A DNA stretch of 64,000 nt from Acestrorhynchus altus. Lineage: Eukaryota > Chordata > Actinopteri > Characiformes > Acestrorhynchidae. A program made the translations under genes and the position numbers. Position 1 is the first letter of the stretch. The number at the start of each line of letters is the position of its first letter. The notes under the pieces are model-generated. The model saw only the letters and a list, made by a program, of their open reading frames with translations, was not told the DNA's origin and ran no database searches. This document shows positions 10,101-19,165 of this stretch, piece after piece. Where the stretch lies: positions 20,887,121-20,951,120 of the forward strand of contig CM067507.1 in NCBI GenBank assembly GCA_034509495.1. The letters are read 5' to 3'.

Positions 10101-13100
10101 TTTGATTGCATTCAGTCACAAGAGCATTAATGAGGTCCAGACCAGAAGTACCAGACCAGATGTTCTGTTTTATTTAATTTGGAATACTTCTTTGCGGCGA
10201 ATACACAAGTTGTGTATGTGCATTTGCACATCTGTGTCAGCAATGGGTACAACAAGGGGTGTGCACAAACATTTGGACATACAATGGGGCAAATAATTAT
10301 TTAATCAACCACTGATTGTGCAAATTATCCTTCTTAGAAAGACGAGAGGGGTCTGTAATTTTCATCATAGGTACACTTCAACTATGAGAGACAAAATGAG
10401 AAAAGAAAATCCATGAAATCACATTGTAGGATTTTTAAAGAATGTTTTTGTAAATTATGGTGGAAAATAAGTATTTGATCACCCAAAAACAAGCACGGTT
10501 TCTGGCTCTCACAGATTTGTAACAACTTTAAGAAGCTCTTCTCTCCCCCACTCATTACCTGTGTTAATGGCACCTGTTTGACCTCGTTATCTGTATAAAA
10601 GACACCTGTCCACAGCCTCAAACAGTCAGACTCCAAACACAACCATGGTCAGACCCAAAGAGCTGTTGAGGTACACCAGGAAGAAAATTGTAGACCTGCA
10701 ACAGGCAAGCAGGTTGGTGTGAATAAATCAACCGTGGGAGCAATTGTAGAAAAAATTGAAGACATACAAGTCCATTGATAATATCCCTCGATCTGGGCCC
10801 CCACAAATGATCTCATCCTGTGGGGTCAAAATGATCTTGAGAACGGTGAGCAAAAATCCCACAACTGCACAGAGGGACCTGATAATGACCTGCAGAGAGC
10901 TGGGACCAAAGTAACGAAGGCTACCATCAGTAACACACTATGCCAAGAGGGACTCAAATCCTGCAGTGCCAGGTGTGTCCCCCTGTTTAAGCCAGTACAT
11001 GAAGTACATGGGCCTGACTGAATTTTGCTAGAGACCATATGGATGATCCAAAAGAGGATTAGGAGAATATTATGTGGTCAGATGAAACCAAAATATCTTT
11101 TTGGTAAAAACTCAACTTGTCATGTTTGGAGGAAGAAGAATGCTGAGTTGCATCCCAAGAACACCATACCTACTGTGACGCATGGGGATGGAAGCATCAT
11201 GCCTTGGGTCTGTTTTTCTCCAAAGGGGATAGGATGACTGATCCTTGTTAAGGGAGAAATAAACAGGGCCATGTATTCTGAGATTTTAAGCCCAAACCGC
11301 TTTCCATCAGTGAGAGAATTGAAGATGGAACGTGGCTGGGTCTTCAAGCATGACAATTATCCCAAACACTCCGCTTGGGCAACGAAAGAGCAACTCCGTA
11401 AAAAGCACTTCAAGGTCCTGGAGTGGCCATTCTCCAGACCTCAAACCCATTGAAAATTTGTGGAGGTAGCTGAAAGTCTGTGTTGCCCAGCAACAGCCCC
11501 AGTACATCCCTGCTCTAGAGGAGATCTGCATGGAGCAATGGGCCAAAATACCAGATACAGTGAGTGCAAACCTGGTGAAGACTTACAGGAAATGTTTGAC
11601 CTCTGTCATTGCCAACAAAGGTATGTTACAAAGTATTGCGTTGATTTTTTGTGATTGATCAAATACTTATTTTCCACCATAATTTACAAAAATTCTTTAA
11701 AAATCCTACAATGTGATTTCCTGTATTTTTTCTGTCCTCATTTTGTCTCTCATAGAGTATGACTATGATGAAAATTACAGATCTATCATCTTTAGAAGTT
11801 GCACAACATCATTGGCTGACTAAATACTTTTTGCCCCACTGTATGGTCTATAACACATGCAGATAAGTATGGTGATATCATAAATATCAGCACAGAATAA
11901 CCCCAGTTTAACAAAAGCTGATCACTTATCAGTGACGAGTTTTATTTAATTCAATTTTATTTTTATATATTTATATTTTATATATATATAAAAACCAAAT
12001 CGACCATCTCTTCCTGTCCCTAACATTTCTATATAAAGCCAGGTAGCAGATAAACATTTTCTTCATACCTGAGCCAGGTTAATTGCTTCCCATATTCCTT
12101 CACTTTATGTTCAACTTCAGCTATCAGGCACAACAAAATGCTACTGAAACAACTGGAAAAACTAGCTCACCAAGATGAGGTCAACCTGCTGTGACAGTTT
12201 AACCTACTTGTCTTGATCAAGTCTTGTAAACAAAAATTATTTATACTCTTTAATCTTTTAGAGCCTTACTTGTGTATGTTTAGTCTATAAACAATATTGC
12301 CTTTTACATAAATCTTGTCTTTGAAGCCTTAAATGTGCACAGTCGTGCATTATAACACATCTTCACCACAAGCTGCACTCACTGAAGTGTTTTTGAAGAA
12401 CAAGGAAAAAAAGGATGTGAAATACTCATTGACAGCTGCCTCAACTGAGCAGGAAGTGGCTTTTTGACACTGATAAGCTTAAGATTTGCTAAGAACACTT
12501 GCTGCTTATACTGTATTTTTTATTCTTAGTTGGGAAATCTTTTAAAGGGAAAAGATCATACAGTATTTGTAAGAGAAGAGCTTAATAAGAGCTTTAATAA
12601 GATCCATAAGGTGGCCATCTGTCCATGTGAATGTCTTCTTGCATATAAACTGAATCTGTCTTTGGAAACTGCATCAGTCATTTACACATGCAGCACCAGC
12701 ACATGCAAAGTTTCACAGGAAATTGTAGGCCCTGCTGATGCCACGTGAGCAGACAGCAGAGGAAGGCAAAGGCACCTGAGTATTTTTCTGGCCTTCATAG
12801 CATCTTCTGCTTTGTAGTGAATGTCAGACTGCAGACACTGGGAGCAAAACATTCTGTTTTCTGAGAGGGTATGTAGAGACTGTGGTTGCTATACTTGTTT
12901 TATATTTATATTTTCATTTAGAGTACTGTTGCTTTTTAGGGATTGCAGATTTATCTCATGCCAAATCTGTTGAACACTGTACTTGGTACTCTTTAGAAGT
13001 GTGGCAAGTTGGGTTCACTTACAAACTGTGGTAAATTACATCGCTCAAGCTTGTCTATCTGTTCTTGTAGCATCTAGACTACTTTTAGTTGTGGCTTACA

Positions 13101-16100
13101 AATGTTATGTGCACATACAGTCATATGCAAAGCTTAGGTACCCCTGAGAGGACTTTTCATTAATTTTCTTAGTATACAACACACGTATGCTCTGTTTTAG
13201 TTCATTTTTACTGTTTATCAGTAATTAGGCTAAGTTACCATACAGTGTAAAATAAAGCATAAGGTTACCACATATTTTACATGGTATGATTAATTTTTCC
13301 CAGCTTGTGAAATTCAAATTCTGACTTATATTTGACAAGTTACTGTATATGCCTACAAAGTAATTCTACCTCACACAGACTCACATAGCATGTTATTTGT
13401 TGTTGTGTTTGGCTTTTATTTTGACGTTGTATTAGAAAATGCACCCCTCAATATTTTCTAATGTATTAGTGTCTCTGTATACTATTGAATGCAGTTTAAT
13501 CTCTGTTCCACATGTTCCTCAAGAAAGCCCTCCAAGATGTTTCTCAGAGTTATCCATTTCCCATGTTATTTTTTCAAAGAGACTCATGAGGGGTTTAAGT
13601 GGCCACAGGAAACAGCAGGGTTCCTCCTCCATCAGGCAAACTTTGAAATTCCCATGCTTTTTGAAGACCTCCAGTGTTGACCCTGTGTCATTATGAGAAA
13701 GCTGTAAAAGACTTCTTATAGTATGAGCTCTATGAGCAGCAATTTTCTCTATTTGACAGTAAAGCAAACATTTGGAATGGACAAGAGCAGCACTGAAGCA
13801 AACACAAAGGCAGAGGTCAAAGGTAAGGTCACTATTAAAAGAAGGACCTGGTTAGTATTCTGACAATGATTTGAAAGTGAAAGTTAGTTTCGCTGCATTT
13901 GTGTTCATGTTGTGTTTGTGGTAAGGTTAAGTCACTATTTCAGAAAAGGTGTGAAATCACCCAGCTATAGATTTTTTTTTACTACAACATTACTAGATTT
14001 TGGTTCCTCAAAAGTTTCTAGAATGTTTTTGTTTAACTTTTTATTTTTGTGTTTATTCACACAATCATATACTTTTAATTAGGCATTAGATGTTTACAAA
14101 CCATTACTATGTAAGCTTTTCAGAACATTCCTGAAACATTATTTCTGTAACATTACAGGTTAACGTTCCTGATACTCTTATAAAGCATTTTATTTTCTGT
14201 TTGCAGATGAAAAGCCAGAAGCCAAAGATGCCAGAAGTGATTCGCAAGGTAAAATTAAGCTACCTGGCTTGTTCAAAACACCACCTCCTCCAATAAAAGA
14301 GAAACCCCTGAAGCATGTGTCAAGGTAGGTCGTCCCTCAATTTCAATTTTGATTGTATACTTAAGGTTGTTAATACAAATGTAACACTGTACTGTGCATG
14401 CAACACCTTCATAATCATAGCAAGCTTGAGGAAACATGCCTATCACTTCCTCTCTGATTATTTCTGGTTACAGTGTGAGCAAATTTCCACATTTATATTA
14501 AGTCTGCCCACATCTAAAATCCCCTCTCCTCTAATATTTATTTTATCACCTTTGACATGTCTCTAAAAAGGAGTGAGCACCAGTTAAATATAGGCTGATG
14601 GTGAACCTTTCTTTGGTGTAAATAAAAACATGCAGCATTGTGTTTTGGTCCAAATGAAAACTTGTGTGTCAGTGTTGCCTCTTAATGTTGTATTGTGCTG
14701 GCATATCAGAGCAGCCTGAGAGTAGGATATGGAATAGGAAATGAAACGCCCAATCCTCAAATGAGTTAAATTGAACTATTTTGAAGCTTGAAGAGTTACT
14801 GTGAAACTTAACATGCATAAGCTGCATGTTTCCTCTTCTGCAAGTTTGCATATAGAACATTTAACGGAACAAAAATATGTCAGCTCAGATATGCTGTTGT
14901 GTCTACAGTTTTATCCACAGCAGCTCAGTTCTTCCTTCAGTTCTTGCGTATTAGCTAAATGTACACTAGTGCATCTAAAAAAAAATAATATTGAGTTTTT
15001 TTTGTTCAGAATTTAATTCAAATATTGTTACTCATATTTTATATTGATTACATTTAAAGTGATATTTCAAGCTTTTCAAGTTTTTTATTTTATTTTATTG
15101 TGATACTGATTTGTAATTAAGTTAAACCTGAATTTAAATATTGTAATGTGAGATTCTGGATTTTTGATTTTCATGAGCTACAAGTCATCCTGATCAGCAG
15201 TGAATATAAAATCTGACTAACATTTTATATGAAATTATGAACACCACTGAATTTTTTTCCACAATATTCTAATTTACCAAGATGCATCAGTAAATTAATT
15301 GAGTACGAAAGTAAAATAGTCATAATATTTTTTCATCATTTTTTGTCTTTGAAATGAAATCCCCTGTGTTTTTATGTTGACTTCTGGTCTGTCCTGTTTG
15401 ACCCAATTGTTTATACCCACAACACTAACACACATGAAGGTTTGTCATCATTGGGAATCTAGGCTGCTTCCCGTTTCTTAGCTTTCATTCAGGGATATAA
15501 TTTTTTTATTTTCTTTCAGGAACAATGACGATCATCCTCCTGTCTCGCCTAAACACACCGAGACCAAAGCCAAAGACCCCAAAGACACTGACCAGTTGGA
15601 TGTAGTAAATGTGTCTTCAGAAAAACTCAGCCATCCCACTGCCAACAGGGCCAAACCCCCGCAAAGGAGACCACCTACAGGCTTACATGTATGGAAATTC
15701 ATTTGAGCATCAGTTCTGTACAGGTTTACCGAATAGTGACAAAATCTTGAATAAAAGAGTGGAGAAACATAAACTTCAGATGTTTTCAGATGCACTACAA
15801 TGTTCCAATTAAGCAGAGAATACCTTACCATGGTCTGTGGCTTGTATAAAAATGCTGATCAAGCCCATTTGTTTTCTATCATTTCTTTGAAGGCTTCAAG
15901 TGACACCAACAAGAATGAGGCATCAGCAGAAACAGATGGAGCCCTCACAAAGCAAGATGTTTCCTCTAAGGTTTGAAAACCAAAATGCTTATTCATCAAT
16001 GTACAATTTACTGACTAGAAAAAATAGCTACGATGCATGTGATTAAATTTAGTAAAGAGAAAATGACGTTTACCATCTAAATGTTAAACAAAAATCTGAT

Positions 16101-17487
16101 TGTAGTACATCTCACAAATTTAGAATATTGTGGAATATCATCTCTACACACACACACAGTGCCATGCAATAGTTTTGGCACCCCTGGTCAAAATTACCAT
16201 TATATGTCTAAAATAAATCTTTAGGCACCCTGCATTGTTAGTATCTAGTATCACCCCTTTTTGGAAAGTATGACCGCTTGTAAATGCTTTTTGTAGTCAA
16301 GAGTCTTTCAATTTTTGTTTGAGAGATTTTCTTCCATTCTTCCTTGCAAAACTCTTCCAGTTGTATGAGATTAATGCACTGCTATTTTGAGGTCTAGCCA
16401 CCAATCAGGCCACAGTGAGGTCTACAGTAAAGCATCCAACTTGCACCTTTTGATGTACTGTATGTTTAGGATCATTATCCACTTTTAGTTTTTTTTTTTT
16501 TACTGATGGTGGTGTTTGCTTCCAGAATCTGCTAAAATTTCATTGAATCCATTCTTCCCTCTACCCATGAAATGTTCCATGTGCCATTGCCTACAACACC
16601 CCAATCTTAATGGTTGGAGAGGTGTTCTTTTCATGAAATTCTGTGCCTTTTTTGTCCAAACATAACTTTACTCATCGTGAACAAAGAGTTTTTTTTTTTT
16701 TTTTTTTTTTTAAACTCATCAGCCCACAGGACTTATTTCCAAAATGCATCAGAATTGTTTAGATTGTTGTTTTGCCAACATGTGATGCTGAATCTTGCAG
16801 GTAGGACACAGGAGAGTTCTTCTGATGATCCAGAGTTTGCTAAATCTTCCTGAAAATGCTTTGCTATCTTCTTATAGCCCTTGTTATATTTTAATTTAGA
16901 AAAACAATAAAATAATATATGTAAATAAAATACGATGGGTCTTCTTGTAGGTCACAGAAAATCATTTACCATCAAGCAGCATTGCTGAACAGTCTTCACT
17001 ACCTCAGCCCAAACCAGCTGAGGTCAAGACCCAAGTTGAGAAACCAACATTGGACCAAGTACTGGCTGACCTGAAGGAACTACGCATGGCACTGGAACTG
17101 CTCAAAGCCCAACATAGGTGAGAATCACTGCCAGAAACAGAAGGAAACTACGTTGTTTACATGATTTTGTCATATTGAATAATAATCGTTTCCATGTCTT
17201 AACATTTTATATATTATTCTCAAACAGTACTGACATAAAAGAGCTTAAAGACGAGTTAAATGAGGAAAGGAGCAAACGAACGAAATTACAGGTGAGTGGG
17301 CATGCATTCAGTATTTTAAATCAAAATTCATTTTTTTATTTTATACTACTTTTTAATGATTACTTGTTTTATTATTGTACAGTGATCTTGGGTGCTGGAA
17401 AGGCACCTTGTATTAAAATGTAATTATTAAGATCTATTACCATCCTGTTTGCAGGATGAAGTTCAAGCACTGAGAAAGCAGAAGTAA
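4103..17487 (+). CDS. sh3d21: sh3d21: adaptor with three SH3 domains and a C-terminal coiled coil (17 coding exons)
   Basis: Coding exons: 4103-4106, 5774-5931, 6052-6109, 6422-6537, 6730-6820, 6933-6994, 7066-7102, 7564-7658, 8708-8806, 9164-9215, 13760-13822, 14207-14324, 15520-15688, 15893-15970, 16951-17117, 17228-17291, 17455-17487. They total 1464 nt, giving 487 residues, with every junction GT-AG and in phase. SH3-1 spans residues 1-54, SH3-2 about 79-138, SH3-3 about 178-236. A basic, proline-rich linker (TPPPPIKEKP, KPPQRRPP) follows, then a coiled coil at about 434-485. This is the layout of CD2AP and CIN85, cytoplasmic scaffolds that bind proline-rich ligands in endocytosis and actin control. 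SH3-3 (DEGWWEGELNGRRG) and the tail (LRMALELLKAQ) look most like SH3D21, and the convergent eva1b neighbour agrees with the human locus. CD2AP or sh3kbp1 identity is less likely. No expression data can be read here. Confidence 0.92.
4107..5773 (+). other. sh3d21 intron 1
   Basis: 1667 bp, GTAAGT to CAG. It contains one hAT-type MITE (5313-5492). Otherwise it is AT-rich with no other feature I recognise. Confidence 0.75.
5313..5492. mobile_element. hAT-type palindromic MITE, copy 2 (in sh3d21 intron 1)
   Basis: 180 bp with termini CAGTGTTTCTCAGCCTTGG and the near inverse CCAGGGTTCAGAAACACTG. The flanks GCCTATAT (5305-5312) and GCCTATGT (5493-5500) form an 8 bp target duplication with one mismatch, the hAT signature. 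Confidence 0.85.
5774..5931 (+). CDS. sh3d21: sh3d21 exon 2: SH3 domain 1
   Basis: Acceptor CAG at 5771-5773, donor GTGCAG at 5932. It encodes residues 2-54, a complete SH3 fold: VLIDFEG at the ALYDY position, DELAVQAGDVV, EEGWLEGEL and GIFPSNFV. The second residue of the usual WW pair is Leu (GWLEG), as I recall for the first SH3 of CD2AP. Confidence 0.95.
6052..6109 (+). CDS. sh3d21: sh3d21 exon 3: linker after SH3-1
   Basis: Acceptor CAG at 6049-6051, donor GTAAGT at 6110. It encodes residues 55-73 plus one base, a basic linker with KREPRSMRK. It splices into exon 4 to make Ser74. Confidence 0.9.
6422..6537 (+). CDS. sh3d21: sh3d21 exon 4: first half of SH3 domain 2
   Basis: Residues 74-112, including CEVTYSYTP, ANPDELELVIGE and SIEILRE. 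The ALYDY-type segment is TYSYTP. Acceptor ATGCAG, donor GTACAG at 6538. The intron splits the SH3 between the RT loop and the GWW strand. Confidence 0.93.
6730..6820 (+). CDS. sh3d21: sh3d21 exon 5: second half of SH3 domain 2
   Basis: Residues 113-142 with IEDGWWMGKKNDKIGAFPSN then FVKEI. The GWW and FPSNFV signatures of the SH3 ligand groove are intact. Acceptor TCAAAG at 6724-6729, donor GTTTGT at 6821. Confidence 0.93.
6933..6994 (+). CDS. sh3d21: sh3d21 exon 6: linker between SH3-2 and SH3-3
   Basis: Residues 143-163, reading DGFLNEGKSRPKLSGSIFRK and ending in E. Acceptor GTAG at 6929-6932, donor GTAAAT at 6995. Phase agrees on both sides. Confidence 0.88.
7066..7102 (+). CDS. sh3d21: sh3d21 exon 7: short basic linker exon
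   Basis: A 37-base exon giving residues 164-175 (GQQRASIRKKTN). Acceptor ACACAG at 7060-7065, donor GTGAGT at 7103. The KKT-K type basic cluster just before SH3-3 is usual in this family. Confidence 0.87.
7564..7658 (+). CDS. sh3d21: sh3d21 exon 8: first half of SH3 domain 3
   Basis: Residues 176-207: VKECCQVMFDYTP, then CAEDELDLKKGDVITIISK. Acceptor GGCAG at 7559-7563, donor GTCAGA at 7659. The FDYTP and DELDLKKGD segments are close to human SH3D21 as I recall it. Confidence 0.94.
7731..8052. mobile_element. hAT-type MITE with GGGCTGGG termini, copy 1 (in sh3d21 intron 8)
   Basis: 322 bp from TAGGGCTGGGTGATAT to ATATTGCCCAGCCCTA, an inverted terminal repeat. The flanking 8-mers ATAGCATA (7723-7730) and ACAGCATA (8053-8060) differ at one base, so an 8 bp target duplication is clear. 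It has no coding capacity. A shorter relative lies at 28770-28879. Confidence 0.82.
8708..8806 (+). CDS. sh3d21: sh3d21 exon 9: second half of SH3 domain 3
   Basis: Residues 208-240: EDEGWWEGELNGRRGFFPDN followed by FVMVIPADSLQ. All groove residues are present (GWW, FPDNF). Acceptor TCAAG ending at 8707, donor GTGAGT at 8807. Confidence 0.94.
9164..9215 (+). CDS. sh3d21: sh3d21 exon 10: linker start
   Basis: Residues 241-257, LGEKSQLPQRHGSQKQS, polar and basic. Acceptor CTAG after a strong pyrimidine tract (ends 9163), donor GTAAGA at 9216. Confidence 0.85.
9808..9990. mobile_element. Possible MITE fragment beginning AGGGCCCTATGAAATC
   Basis: The sequence from 'atagggccctatgaaatcaa' through 'aaaatcctggggcccaaaacctgg' to 'ttctaatattgtgcaag' resembles a dispersed fish element I recall only loosely. 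I see no clean terminal repeat or target duplication. Confidence 0.3.
10040..10280. mobile_element. Nonautonomous DNA-transposon fragment, interrupted by a Tc1 element
   Basis: It contains 'tctactggattttgggacat', 'gaggtttgattgcattcag'-like text and 'cacaagagcattaatgaggt', and ends with 'gtgcacaaacatttggacat'. Parts of the same element recur at 45040-45410 and 57595-57860 (for example the word 'gaatgcattcatta'). Its last bases continue after the Tc1 copy, at 11842-11851. Confidence 0.6.
10282..11841 (+). mobile_element. Tc1-type transposon, nearly full length but decayed
   Basis: 1560 bp bounded by TA on both sides (10280-10281, 11842-11843). The left end is CAATGGGGCAAATAATTATT, the right end AATACTTTTTGCCCCACTG, near inverse repeats. 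The subterminal words 'ttttcatcata' and 'gagagacaaaatgag' appear in inverted form on both sides. The transposase can be followed in pieces: NTIPTVTHGDGSIMPWVCFS (catalytic core) at about 11158-11220, HDNYPKHSA at about 11348-11374 and a degenerate LEWPFSRP at about 11418. Stops and frameshifts break it, so no active protein is expected. It sits in sh3d21 intron 10 in the sense direction. Confidence 0.88.
13118..13300 (+). mobile_element. Left end of a Tc1-type element
   Basis: After TA at 13116-13117 it reads CAGTCATATGCAAAGCTTAG followed by 'gtacccctgagag'. This is the terminal form of fish Tc1 families ('cagtcatatgcaaaagtttaggcacccctg'). No matching right end is seen, so the extent is approximate. 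Confidence 0.5.
13760..13822 (+). CDS. sh3d21: sh3d21 exon 11: linker
   Basis: Residues 258-278, VKQTFGMDKSSTEANTKAEV then K. It lies 4.5 kb downstream of exon 10. Acceptor GACAG at 13755-13759, donor GTAAGG at 13823. The phase (1 in, 1 out) fits its neighbours. Confidence 0.8.
14207..14324 (+). CDS. sh3d21: sh3d21 exon 12: proline-rich linker
   Basis: Residues 279-317, including KIKLPGLFKTPPPPIKEKPL. The PPPP and KEKPLK stretch is a likely SH3-ligand or partner site. Acceptor TTGCAG at 14201-14206, donor GTAGGT at 14325. An internal donor-like GTAAAA at 14249 is treated as exonic because using it would break the frame. Confidence 0.82.
14325..15519 (+). other. sh3d21 intron 12
   Basis: 1195 bp, AT-rich, with T-runs around 14995 and 15090. 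No repeat family recognised. Confidence 0.6.
15520..15688 (+). CDS. sh3d21: sh3d21 exon 13: linker with PPQRRPP motif
   Basis: Residues 318-374: acidic and polar, with VSPKHTETKAKDPKDTD, and ending KPPQRRPPTGLH. Acceptor TTTCAG at 15514-15519, donor GTATGG at 15689. Confidence 0.85.
15893..15970 (+). CDS. sh3d21: sh3d21 exon 14: linker
   Basis: Residues 375-400, ASSDTNKNEASAETDGALTK then QDVSSK. A phase-0 cassette of exactly 26 codons, so skipping it would keep the frame. Acceptor TTGAAG at 15887-15892. The donor GTTTGA at 15971 is weak. Confidence 0.72.
15971..16950 (+). other. sh3d21 intron 14, mostly occupied by a Tc1 remnant
   Basis: 980 bp. The Tc1 piece at 16157-16905 fills most of it and ends about 45-90 bp before the exon 15 acceptor. 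A T-run of about 22 bases lies at 16689-16710. Confidence 0.7.
16157..16905 (-). mobile_element. Truncated Tc1-type transposon, antisense in sh3d21 intron 14
   Basis: It starts CAGTGCCATGCAATAGTTTTGGCACCCCTGG (written here as one terminal stretch: CAGTGCCATGCAA, then TTTTGGCACCCC). The body reads a Tc1 transposase gene backwards: 'cttccattcttccttgcaaa', 'gtgttcttttcatgaaattc', 'ctcatcagcccacaggactt', 'gatgatccagagtttg'. The end that would carry the transposase start is missing. A sister fragment is at 55405-55745. Confidence 0.78.
16951..17117 (+). CDS. sh3d21: sh3d21 exon 15: start of C-terminal coiled coil
   Basis: Residues 401-455 plus two bases. After a PQPKPAE stretch the heptad-type sequence TLDQVLADLKELRMALELLK begins, the strongest link to SH3D21 outside the SH3s. 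Acceptor TTGTAG at 16945-16950, donor GTGAGA at 17118. Confidence 0.9.
17228..17291 (+). CDS. sh3d21: sh3d21 exon 16: coiled coil
   Basis: Residues 456-477: DIKELKDELNEERSKRTKLQ. The pattern ELxxELxEERxxRxxLQ is shared by the C-termini of CD2AP, CIN85 and SH3D21, where it drives oligomerisation. Acceptor AACAG at 17223-17227, donor GTGAGT at 17292. Confidence 0.93.
17455..17487 (+). CDS. sh3d21: sh3d21 exon 17: last coding exon
   Basis: Residues 478-487 (DEVQALRKQK) and the TAA stop at 17485-17487. Acceptor TTGCAG at 17449-17454. The protein ends within or just after the coiled coil, as in CD2AP and CIN85. Confidence 0.9.
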   Translation, partial: DEVQALRKQK

Positions 17488-18922
17488 CTTTGGAGGACTT
17501 GAAATCATTTGGACTCTGTCTCTTTTTGAATGCGGTGTTTTTCTATGTGTTACTGCTCCCACTGGAATGCTGGAGCAGCAGGAGCTATAGCAAGATCATG
17601 ACACACACAGGGTGTGTGAGAAGACAGCAAAGACGGACACAGAGACGCTCATACACACATGGGTCTTGCTCAATGCTTAGAAATTCTCTTATTTGAAAAC
17701 TGCATTCAGAAGAGAGAGCTCTCACTTTCAGAAAGATGTGAACATCTGCTGTTCATAGATATTTTGAAACGACTTTGACACATTATTTTGTTCTAAGTGT
17801 GGTTCTATGGTGTTTGACTTAATGACTCATAAAATCCTTTGTACTTCTCATCAAATCTATATATGCTCTGTGGTATCACATCACATGTAATTATCTGTTT
17901 TTCCTTTGTTCAAGGCAGTACACACAAGATTTATGTTTATTTTCTCTGTTTAAAATAGAACAGGGAGTTCTAATTTGGCCCCGTCATTGGGAGATGGCTG
18001 GTTCGGTTCTCAGCGTTGAAACAACAGCCTTTTTTTGCAAAAGAGCAAATTTGCTCTTGCTGGGTTGGTAAGTTAACCCTCTCTGTCCCCCAGATGCAGA
18101 CATCTGTTAGCTGTCATAACTGAACTGACAGCTGTTCAGTGATGACATGTTGGCGACAGCTCAGGAAGATAGTTTGGCTGGAATCTTGTGACTTGTAGGA
18201 GGCACATGACACCCCTCACCCTTTTAGCACTGGTGTCACTGGGGATAGGGGCAGTCTTAGCCACTGGGGGGATTGGAAATGTAATTGATTGGTGTAGAGT
18301 TGATGGGCAACAAAGATAATAGCACATAGACTCTCATCATAGAAGTCGCTCTGTACAGGCAACTATACTATTTTAAGTTATGTCCTTTTCTCTCCTTCAC
18401 ACACACTGGAAACACTGGGTGGAAATTATATTTTTGACATTGATTATTTTAAGCCATATTCAGTGTATGTTTTGATATGTAGTCAATACTAGGTGAAGAA
18501 TGACTTGATCTGACACTAGAGGGCACCTGTGAGTGACTCCAAAATGAATATGGAGCGAATACCAGTTAAAGGCCTTATTAATATTATGTCATTGAGTATA
18601 AACTTGGGCATAGCAAGCTCACCAGCCAGTCGCAGTAACGTGAACATCCCACTCCCCCAAAGAATCTAATATGATGCAATATTGTGTTTCCCAAAATGGC
18701 AAGAAACGTCCGCTTGAATGACTATACATTTTAGTTGTCGAAATGCTTTCACTCCCAATCATTGCAGACCATCTCTCATTCCCTCACTCATGCAATTTTG
18801 TTTTGGGACTGCATATGATGGGGATAAATAGGAAGTTTGTAAGCTTCCAATAGTGTAATTCTAATTAAAAACAGTTCTCAAAACTGCAGCTCTAGTGCAT
18901 TTGAATTATTATTGCAAATAAA
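17488..18922 (+). other. Probable sh3d21 3' untranslated region
   Basis: About 1.4 kb from the stop codon to the first AATAAA downstream. No other gene or repeat is recognised here. The extent rests only on that signal. Confidence 0.4.
18917..18922 (+). terminator. sh3d21: Candidate poly(A) signal of sh3d21
   Basis: AATAAA, preceded by an ATTAAA near 18863. It is the first canonical signal I find after the stop at 17485-17487. Real cleavage could be at a variant signal nearer the stop. Confidence 0.35.
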
Positions 18923-19009
18923 CAGTTTGACTTCTCATTTTCACATTGATTAAAAAGATTATATGTTTTAAGGCTGTGAATCATGGTGGTGTGGTAAGTA
19001 ATACATGTA

Positions 19010-19165
19010 TCATACTAGAGGCCTGGGAATGTGGGATAAATCCATGCTCTGTCTGTGTTGCTGCCTTTGAGCTAATTTTGGTGTGTTATCCCTGCATATT
19101 CTCCCTGCACCCACCACCACCCTGACCAGGAGGACTGAGATAAGAAGATGAATGAGAGATGAAAG
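19010..19165. repeat. Degraded dispersed repeat (same type as 56560-56895)
   Basis: The words 'ctgtctgtgttgctg', 'tgcatattctccctg' and 'ccctgaccaggaggactgag...gatgaatgag' match a widespread fish repeat whose better copy is at 56560-56895. It is strongly eroded. Confidence 0.35.

Larger units (their letters stand above)
9216..13759 (+). other. sh3d21 intron 10
   Basis: The longest intron of the gene, 4544 bp. It carries a possible MITE near 9808-9990, a DNA-transposon fragment at about 10040-10280, a nearly full-length decayed Tc1 element at 10282-11841 and the left end of another Tc1-type element at 13118. The parts at 11855-13115 and 13300-13755 show only AT-rich DNA with no recognised family. 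Confidence 0.75.

Noticed and set aside
9802..10296. 164-codon open frame on the + strand
   Set aside because: It lies entirely in sh3d21 intron 10, across two transposon fragments whose words recur elsewhere in the window. No domain.
11025..11654. An intact Tc1 transposase gene
   Set aside because: Pieces fall in different frames with stops between them; the element is a relic.
4103..17487. Identity as cd2ap or sh3kbp1
   Set aside because: The domain layout fits all three, but the SH3-3 sequence, the coiled-coil words and the convergent eva1b neighbour favour sh3d21. A phylogeny would settle it.
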